DNA of 64,000 nucleotides from Fictibacillus fluitans (GTDB lineage Bacteria > Bacillota > Bacilli > Bacillales > Fictibacillaceae). The first letter of the stretch is position 1; each line of letters begins with the position of its first letter. The notes under the pieces were generated by a model, which was not told the DNA's origin, did no database searches, and saw only the letters and a list, made by a program, of their open reading frames with translations. The translations under genes were made by a program, and so were the position numbers. The DNA lies in NCBI RefSeq assembly GCF_030418125.1, contig NZ_JAUHTR010000008.1, forward strand, positions 1 to 64,000. The letters run 5' to 3'. Below are positions 59,239-64,000 of the stretch, piece after piece.

Positions 59239-59255
59239 TGTGGCTAAATGCCACA
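59239..59255. promoter_or_regulatory. Palindrome copy C, TGTGGC-N5-GCCACA
   Basis: TGTGGC-TAAAT-GCCACA, 62 bases upstream of the start of XRE-PAS copy 2, in its promoter region. Confidence 0.58.
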
Positions 59256-59333
59256 ATACGGGGCTTTCTATGCCAAAAGACCCACCCGGAAAAACTATCT
59301 GAAAATATTTCCTCCCCCCTCTTTCAGCGAAGT

Positions 59334-59483
59334 ATAATAACCGCACAAATTCAACTGACTTATGCCGACACGGATATGATGGGTGTCATTTACCATGGAA
59401 ATTACGTTAAATTTCTGGAGCTTGGCCGGTCTGCTCTTATCGCTGATGCAGGCTTTGATTATCTGGAGATGGAAAAACAATAG
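59334..59483 (+). pseudogene. Remnant of a 4HBT/YbgC-type acyl-CoA thioesterase
   Basis: Fifty codons (ending in TAG at 59481-59483) read ITAQIQLTYADTDMMGVIYH, then GNYVKFLELGRSALIADAGF, DYLEMEKQ. This is the N-terminal third of a hot-dog thioesterase, including the catalytic-aspartate motif Y-x-D-T-D-x-x-G-V-x-Y-H. There is no start codon (the expected position is ATA), no ribosome binding site, and the remaining 90 or so residues are missing. The stop is followed directly by the terminator of the convergent gene. A deletion has removed the rest. Confidence 0.8.
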
Positions 59484-59516
59484 AGAAGGAAGACCCATTG
59501 TTCAGGTCTTCCTTCT
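59484..59516 (-). terminator. Terminator of the coiled-coil protein gene
   Basis: AGAAGGAAGACC and GGTCTTCCTTCT form a perfect 12-base stem with a 9-base loop. Confidence 0.85.
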
Positions 59517-59528
59517 CGAAGTTATCTG

Positions 59529-59939
59529 TCAACCCAATTGCCACCAGCGTTTCTTTTGCGAGGCAGCAACCAAACGGGATATCTCTTCTTTTGTTTCAAA
59601 AATCTGCTCCTTAATGGCCACCAGCTCTGCCTTTAACTCCGCATTCTGCTGTGTTAAATCATGAAGCTGCCGGGAAAGCCATTCCATTTCGCTGTCGGCC
59701 TGATTTTCACCCATCAGGTCGGTCTGCTGTGCAAAACCAAGATTCCCAAGAAGATTATCATCTTTTAAAAGGTTTGCCGCCATCATCATCATGCCGCCGA
59801 GATCGAGCGCCTCGTCATCTTTTTTATTATTCAGTATGCTCCCGGCAAGGTTCATAATCCCGTTCACGTCCAGCGCTTCATTCTTTTCCGGCAATACCTC
59901 GTCTTCCTGATGAATGTGTTGATTCTTTTCCTCTTCCAT
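59529..59939 (-). CDS. Unknown acidic protein with C-terminal coiled coil
   Basis: A 136-residue protein. The N-terminal half is acidic with two related NxxGxxMxxAxxxLxx segments (ALDVNGIMNLAGSILNNKKDD and ALDLGGMMMMAANLLKDDNLL), an internal duplication of about 25 residues. The C-terminal half is a coiled coil (MEWLSRQLHDLTQQNAELKAELVAIKEQIFETKEEISRLVAA) ending in KKRWWQLG. No membrane span. AGGGAG precedes the ATG at 59939. I do not recognise the family; the duplicated motif resembles small Bacillus spore or sporulation-linked proteins only vaguely. Confidence 0.62.
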   Translation of the reverse strand: MEEEKNQHIHQEDEVLPEKNEALDVNGIMNLAGSILNNKKDDEALDLGGMMMMAANLLKDDNLLGNLGFAQQTDLMGENQADSEMEWLSRQLHDLTQQNAELKAELVAIKEQIFETKEEISRLVAASQKKRWWQLG

Positions 59940-60028
59940 ACGATCCGCTCCCTCTGATCCCAATAAGCAATTGGGCTATTGTCTCTACAGCCTATGCAAG
60001 ACAGAGGGATGGTGTTACGTCATAAAAA

Positions 60029-60060
60029 AAGGCAGCATCCTGAAAAAGAGAATACTGCCT
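60029..60060 (-). terminator. Terminator of the 111-residue protein gene
   Basis: On the minus strand, AAGGCAG...CTGCCTT with partly paired interior, followed by TTTTTT. Confidence 0.65.
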
Positions 60061-60068
60061 TCCGAATT

Positions 60069-60404
60069 TTATTTTTGCGGTGCAAAATCATCTACTTGCT
60101 CCAAAAGCGGAGAGGGATTTTCCACCATGGTATTGAGCATGGCCAGCACCTCGGGCACAAAGCGAAGGTCACCTTTTTCCCATTGTTGATTCCATTGCCT
60201 TAAACGCTGATCTGCGCATTGAACCTGCTCCTGTTTTTCCTCCTGCAGCAATTCAATAACATGAAGCAGAATATTAATATGGTTTACTGAAAGCAAGTCC
60301 GTTCTGTATGAATCTTCATTCGTGTATTCAGCTGCATCTCTAATAATATCAGCAATATCTGTTGAGTCAGGCTTATTGGGTTCGTATGTTACAACTCGTG
60401 TCAT
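60069..60404 (-). CDS. Conserved-looking helical protein of unknown function
   Basis: A 111-residue soluble, helical protein (TDIADIIRDAAEYTNEDSYRTDLLSVNHINILLHVIELLQEEKQEQ). No membrane span or recognisable motif. Strong GGAGGG site before the ATG and its own terminator, so it is very likely a real gene. It is not obviously linked to its neighbours. No function can be proposed. Confidence 0.65.
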   Translation of the reverse strand: MTRVVTYEPNKPDSTDIADIIRDAAEYTNEDSYRTDLLSVNHINILLHVIELLQEEKQEQVQCADQRLRQWNQQWEKGDLRFVPEVLAMLNTMVENPSPLLEQVDDFAPQK

Positions 60405-60601
60405 GCTGATCCCTCCTGCACTAAATTTTTATATTGACCACTACACGTGTTAGTTTTGACGTCAGGGCCCCTCACTCCTCCAAAATCTTTTCGTATTATT
60501 TCGAACGTTTCCGATCAAAAATGTAACAGAATAAGAAGTTCTTGGGGAATCAAAACGATAACCATCACTTCGTGTAGAAACCCATTTTATCTTTTTATCT
60601 G

Positions 60602-60634
60602 TTGAAATTCCAATAAGAGGCTTTGGAATTTCAA
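60602..60634. repeat. 12-base perfect inverted repeat
   Basis: TTGAAATTCCAA and TTGGAATTTCAA separated by nine bases. No T-run follows, so it is not an ordinary terminator; it stands next to the terminator of the small peptide gene. Confidence 0.6.
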
Positions 60635-60641
60635 AACAAAA

Positions 60642-60670
60642 AATCTTCGGAGAACCTGTCTCCGAAGATT
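60642..60670 (-). terminator. Terminator of the small peptide gene
   Basis: AATCTTCGGAGA and TCTCCGAAGATT with a 5-base loop, T-run on the minus strand. Confidence 0.85.
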
Positions 60671-60706
60671 CATATAAGGGGCAAAACCATCATTCTTTAG
60701 TGCAGT

Positions 60707-60838
60707 TTACGCACCAAGAATTGCAGCTAATGCATCCCGGATAATCGCTTGCTGTTCTGGTGTACCAAGGAGCACAGCCACTAACAAGGCAAGCAAAAGG
60801 AGTAATGCAAGAACGATGGCTACAAGATTAATAGACAT
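60707..60838 (-). CDS. 43-residue hydrophobic peptide
   Basis: A small ORF with an excellent AGGAGGTGAGGG ribosome binding site five bases or fewer before its ATG and a strong terminator 36 bases after its stop, so it is very likely expressed. The product has one leucine/valine-rich transmembrane helix (residues about 4-25) followed by a short amphipathic helix (TPEQQAIIRDALAAILGA). No family recognised. Candidates by form are a membrane-active toxin or bacteriocin-like peptide, or a small spore or membrane regulator; sequence alone does not decide. Confidence 0.72.
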   Translation of the reverse strand: MSINLVAIVLALLLLLALLVAVLLGTPEQQAIIRDALAAILGA

Positions 60839-61023
60839 TCCCTCACCTCCTTAAAAAAGGATACTAAGGGAGGACCCCTATACCACATTCTATTCGAATC
60901 TAGCGGTAATGCTTGTACAGCTACCCTTTTTACTAGAAAAGGGCTGTCCAATTTTTGAAACAAGCCCTTGACGATATCCTTTTGGCAAGGCAAGCTAGAA
61001 CTAGAAAAAAGGGAGGTATCCTT

Positions 61024-61479
61024 ATGAATTCTTCAAACCTGCAAGATATTATGAAGCTCTATCGCACATTAATCATTTCCTGGAACAATCGTGATGCAAA
61101 AGAAATGGCCGCCCAATTTTTAAAGGACGGGGAGATGATTGGATTTGACGGCAGCCAGATCATCGGCCAGAAAGAAATTCACTCCCACCTGGCGCCCATA
61201 TTCAACGACCACCCCACTCCTCCTTTCACCTGCAAGGTAAAGGCAATCAAACTGTTAGACGAAAACAGTGCCCTATTACGCGCTATAGCGGGCATGATTC
61301 CCCATGGGGAAAAGGCGTTGAATCCTGCACTCAACGCCCATCAAACCCTTATTGCTGTAAAAACCGACAACACCTGGAAGATCCAGCTTTTTCAAAATAC
61401 ACCTGCCCAATTCCACGGGCGTCCTGATTTAGTAGAACAAATGACCGAAGAATTACATCATTCCCCTTCTATTCTATAA
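61024..61479 (+). CDS. SnoaL/DUF4440-like (SgcJ/EcaC) cone-fold protein
   Basis: A 151-residue NTF2-like protein: LYRTLIISWNNRDAKEMAAQFLKDGEMIGFDGSQIIGQKEIHSHLAPIF is the standard opening of the SgcJ/EcaC-type DUF4440 group, followed by strands LLRAIAGMIPHG and HQTLIAVKTDNTWKIQLFQNTPAQFHGRP. Such proteins bind small molecules or act as isomerases/cyclases; no activity can be assigned. The ATG at 61024 has GGGAGG upstream, whereas the frame opening at 60955 has no site. Its last six bases overlap the convergent yhjB-like gene. Confidence 0.82.
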   Translation: MNSSNLQDIMKLYRTLIISWNNRDAKEMAAQFLKDGEMIGFDGSQIIGQKEIHSHLAPIFNDHPTPPFTCKVKAIKLLDENSALLRAIAGMIPHGEKALNPALNAHQTLIAVKTDNTWKIQLFQNTPAQFHGRPDLVEQMTEELHHSPSIL

Positions 61480-62949
61480 GGCTTTTTCTGCCTTTGTATT
61501 CACTACTGCGGTGGATTTTGTAAACGCTGATACGGCACACAATACAATCAGGTTCACGATCATGGCAATGATGCCTACATTAAAGTCCTGAATCGCCTGC
61601 GGCAGGAAAGGAAAAATAGTACCCACCGTTTCACCTGTTATAGTGACATAAGCCACTGTGGCTACACCCGAACCAATACCCGCAAAGGCTCCCGCTTTGG
61701 TCACGAAATTATTTTTCATCAAGCTGAAAATAAGAGTCGGAAATAACTGTGTAACCAGACTGTATCCCATCAACAAGAGGGCAACAAGCGTATTGCCGCC
61801 TTTAAAGGTAAAGAAAACAGCAATAAGGGCAACAACCGGAACCAGATAGCGTGCCGTACGTGTCACTTGCGCATCCGAAAGGTCCGGCTTTATTACCTTA
61901 TATACATTCTTGGCCAGAATGGTAGAAGCCGCCATAAGAATCATGGATCCCGGAACAAGAGCTGTCAGTATTCCCGCAGCTCCGATAACACCAACAACCC
62001 ACGGATCGAAGGTTTGGATGGACAGCTTGAGAAGAGCAAGGTCGGCATCCGGCCCCGTTAACCCTTTTACCTGCAATATAGCTGCAAACCCAACAAAGAA
62101 GACGAACAACAGAACGAGCTGGTAAATCGGCATAAAAATCGCATTTTTTCTGAATACCTTTTCGTTTTGCGCTGAATATATGGATCCAAACGTATGCGGC
62201 CACATATAAAATCCGAGCGCGGTCAAAAGGACTGTCGTTACAAACCAGGATGGACTCATACCGCTGTCCGGAAGAGCAAGGAACCCGGGTTTCGCTGCTT
62301 CCACCGCCTCAAACATCGGCTGAATGCCGCCATAATAGTGGATTGGCAGATAAATCCCGAGGAATAATACAACCACCAAGATGAGAATATCCTTGGCAAC
62401 GGCTGTCCAGGCCGAACCGTGAATTCCGGATACCATGACATACACGGTCACTACCGCCAGTCCGATCCAGATGGCGATGGTGGGAGAAATCGTCCCGTAG
62501 GAAGACTCTGAAACAATGATGCCAAGCCCTTTCAGCTGAAGAACAAAATAAGGAATCATAGCTACAACACCCACAAGTGAAACGAGGATGCCTAAATAAG
62601 GGCTCTTGTACTTGCTCACAAAAAAGTCAGATTGCGATAATAATTGATTCTCTTTAGCATATTTCCAAATTTTAGGTAGAAGAAAATAAGACATGATATA
62701 GGCGAGGCATCCGTACCCGATAATATAATAGGTAGGGCCGCCTTTCCCATAGGCCCAGCCGCTTCCGCCCAGGAACGTGAACGTCGTATAAATCTCACCC
62801 GCCATTAAAAGAAACACAAAGATGGTTCCGAATCCCCTGCCGCCGACAGACCATTGCTCGAGGTCCATATCCTTCCCTTTCTTTGCCATGATTCCGAGAC
62901 AGATGGACAAGACCATCACGGCAAAGATGATAATCAATGCTGCATTCAT
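61474..62949 (-). CDS. yhjB: Sodium:solute symporter, YhjB-like
   Basis: A 491-residue SSS-family symporter with about 13 membrane spans. Family stretches: YTTFTFLGGSGWAYGKGGPTYYIIGYG, GIHGSAWTAVAKDILILVVVL and AAGILTALVPGSMILMAASTILAKNVYK. It pairs with a 66-residue DUF3311 protein encoded just upstream with a 4-base overlap, exactly as yhjC-yhjB in B. subtilis. The solute is unknown. The M20 amidohydrolase upstream suggests that it imports the substrate or product of that enzyme. Confidence 0.85.
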   Translation of the reverse strand: MNAALIIIFAVMVLSICLGIMAKKGKDMDLEQWSVGGRGFGTIFVFLLMAGEIYTTFTFLGGSGWAYGKGGPTYYIIGYGCLAYIMSYFLLPKIWKYAKENQLLSQSDFFVSKYKSPYLGILVSLVGVVAMIPYFVLQLKGLGIIVSESSYGTISPTIAIWIGLAVVTVYVMVSGIHGSAWTAVAKDILILVVVLFLGIYLPIHYYGGIQPMFEAVEAAKPGFLALPDSGMSPSWFVTTVLLTALGFYMWPHTFGSIYSAQNEKVFRKNAIFMPIYQLVLLFVFFVGFAAILQVKGLTGPDADLALLKLSIQTFDPWVVGVIGAAGILTALVPGSMILMAASTILAKNVYKVIKPDLSDAQVTRTARYLVPVVALIAVFFTFKGGNTLVALLLMGYSLVTQLFPTLIFSLMKNNFVTKAGAFAGIGSGVATVAYVTITGETVGTIFPFLPQAIQDFNVGIIAMIVNLIVLCAVSAFTKSTAVVNTKAEKAL

Positions 62950-63146
62950 TGTGCGTCCCCCTCCCTGTTTCTTGGATCCAGTTTATAGATGACTACCATG
63001 ATCACCGTTGTAATCACTACCCAAATCACGCAGTAACCAAGTAAAAAAGGCATTCCGAAAAGATACGGTGTAACTTTATTGGCAAAATATGTGCCTCCGA
63101 GCAGCCCGATAAACGGAATAAGCGCCAGCCATTTGATTAAGCTCAT
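62946..63146 (-). CDS. yhjC: DUF3311 small membrane protein, YhjC-like
   Basis: A 66-residue protein with two transmembrane helices (residues about 5-25 and 32-56) and the conserved ending VVITTVIMVVIYKLDPRNR of DUF3311. It is the small partner of SSS-family symporters, probably a subunit or assembly factor. GGAGAAGGAGAG precedes the ATG. The stop overlaps the symporter start as ATGA. The M20 gene ends 20 bases upstream. Confidence 0.85.
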   Translation of the reverse strand: MSLIKWLALIPFIGLLGGTYFANKVTPYLFGMPFLLGYCVIWVVITTVIMVVIYKLDPRNREGDAQ

Positions 63147-63166
63147 GAAAATCTCTCCTTCTCCTT

Positions 63167-64000
63167 TTATGAATTCAGCAGCTTAACTGCTGCGTGGGCA
63201 AAAATCCGCACCCCTTTTTCCAATGCATCTTCGTCAATGGAAAACATCGCATGATGATGAGGATATACCGCTTCTTTTTCCTCATTCCCTGCTCCTATAT
63301 AAACAAAGGCTCCCGCTGCTTTTTGTTGGAATGCAGAGAAATCTTCTCCCCCCATATTCGGCTTCATACGATCAACAGCTTCCTCTCCATAAAGCTCTTG
63401 CACGGTTTCTTCCATAACTGCTGTTACCTGCTCATCGTTGATGACCGGCCGGTATCCGAATTCATACCCAAACTCGTAATCTGCTCCATGTGCTTCTGTA
63501 ATGCCTTTAATCACTCTTTCCATGGCAGCTGGCACCGATTTTCTGAGCGAAGCATCAAAACTTCGGACGGTTCCCATAATATCGACACTGCCCGGGATAA
63601 CGTTATGGGTGGTACCACCGATAAATTTAGTAACAGATAGCACAAGCTGGTCCAGCGGATCGGTGTTTCTTGAAACAATGTGCTGAAGGTTTGTCACCAC
63701 TTGTGAAGCAACCGCGATGCTGTCTACCGTCTGATGGGGGAGCGCCGCGTGACCGCCTTTCCCTTTGACCGTAATCGTGAAGGTATCCGGGGCAGCCATC
63801 ATTGCTCCGTATACGATTCCGATTTTGCCGATTTCAAGCGGAGCCCAAAGATGAGCACCGATCACGGTATCAACACCCTCCATCACGCCTGCCGCAACCA
63901 TTTCCTCAGCTCCTCCAGGAAACAATTCTTCACCATGCTGAAAAAGAAAGCGGATTTCTCCTTGAATCTCATCCTTTAATTGGGAAAATACCGAGGCTGC
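63167..64000 (-). CDS. M20 family amidohydrolase (partial, N-terminus beyond the right edge)
   Basis: The frame is open to the window edge, giving the C-terminal 277 residues of an M20D (amidohydrolase/carboxypeptidase) enzyme. FLFQHGEELFPGGAEEMVAAG is the metal-site region, GAHLWAPLEIGKIG follows, then the dimerisation domain (KGKGGHAALPHQTVDSI) and a terminal MKPNMGGEDFSAFQQKAAGAFVYIGAGN with the last metal ligand region. Relatives hydrolyse N-acyl or N-acetyl amino acids and indole-3-acetyl conjugates. The apparent start at 63925 is internal: the upstream codons (SVFSQLKDEIQGEIRFLFQHGEE) are clearly family sequence. First gene of an operon with yhjC and yhjB. Confidence 0.87.
   Translation of the reverse strand, partial: AASVFSQLKDEIQGEIRFLFQHGEELFPGGAEEMVAAGVMEGVDTVIGAHLWAPLEIGKIGIVYGAMMAAPDTFTITVKGKGGHAALPHQTVDSIAVASQVVTNLQHIVSRNTDPLDQLVLSVTKFIGGTTHNVIPGSVDIMGTVRSFDASLRKSVPAAMERVIKGITEAHGADYEFGYEFGYRPVINDEQVTAVMEETVQELYGEEAVDRMKPNMGGEDFSAFQQKAAGAFVYIGAGNEEKEAVYPHHHAMFSIDEDALEKGVRIFAHAAVKLLNS

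Larger units (their letters stand above)
60405..60706. other. Intergenic region with two inverted repeats
   Basis: About 300 bases without a supported gene. It holds a 12-base perfect inverted repeat (60602-60613/60623-60634) and the terminator of the small peptide gene (60642-60670). The promoter for the gene at 60069 must lie in 60405-60500. Nothing else stands out. Confidence 0.5.

Noticed and set aside
60901-60970. AAGGGCT...AGCCCTT repeat as a terminator before the SnoaL-like gene
   Set aside because: The loop is long and there is no T-run; no gene on the plus strand ends there.

Overview
The window looks like a chromosomal segment of a Gram-positive, spore-forming Bacillaceae bacterium (a Bacillus or Fictibacillus relative). 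The evidence is the set of Bacillus-type genes (tcyP, ampS, yvfRSTU, alaRT, aadK, yhjBC, a CotQ-like flavoprotein), the AGGAGG-type ribosome binding sites, the sigma-A-type promoters, the T-tailed intrinsic terminators and a moderate GC content. I see no rRNA, tRNA, CRISPR array, complete insertion sequence or prophage. Genes run on both strands in short units, most of them closed by a bidirectional terminator.

Layout. 0-9.5 kb: Rieske oxygenase, cystine transporter, a small nucleoside hydrolase operon, an AI-2E family permease, a CotQ-like flavoprotein, a VOC protein and aminopeptidase AmpS. A degenerate GC-rich Bacillaceae-type repeat lies at 6.2-6.3 kb. 9.5-21 kb: an OmpR-type two-component system, a secreted NlpC/P60 hydrolase, a fatty acid desaturase, a secreted nuclease and the yvfR-S-T-U transporter/two-component operon. 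21-28 kb: epimerase, nitronate-monooxygenase-like protein (followed by a five-fold repeated terminator hairpin), a permease, a dehydrogenase and alaR-alaT. 28.5-34 kb: secreted GH3 and GH30 glycosidases with an AraC-type regulator. 34-44 kb: GntP permease, acetyltransferases, a repeat protein, a stress protein, aldo/keto reductase, an aminoglycoside 6-adenylyltransferase and an MFS exporter with a long attenuator-like leader.

44.8-56.3 kb holds the most coherent system: a LacI regulator, a GH94 phosphorylase of the 1,2-beta-oligoglucan phosphorylase type, a cytoplasmic GH3 beta-glucosidase, a sugar ABC importer (binding protein and two permeases) and a secreted GH144-type enzyme. Together they fit extracellular cutting of beta-1,2-glucan, import of sophoro-oligosaccharides, and intracellular phosphorolysis and hydrolysis. 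Five perfect copies of the palindrome GAAACGTTTC sit on three recognisable promoters of these genes. A CcpA-type cre overlaps the -35 box of the importer promoter, so the regulon can be read from the sequence.

56.4-64 kb: an SDR, a MerR regulator, two paralogous XRE-PAS regulators with a shared TGTGGC-N5-GCCACA palindrome, a decayed thioesterase fragment, several unknown small genes including a 43-residue hydrophobic peptide, and an M20 amidohydrolase-yhjC-yhjB operon that runs off the right edge.

The most unusual observations are a leader upstream of the MFS exporter in which two small ORFs are chained by ATGA overlaps through a terminator that also covers the ribosome binding site; two genes that appear to start at ATT (NlpC/P60 and the desaturase), with a possible third (Rieske); the operator set of the beta-1,2-glucan cluster; and the twin XRE-PAS genes with their own operator-like palindrome.
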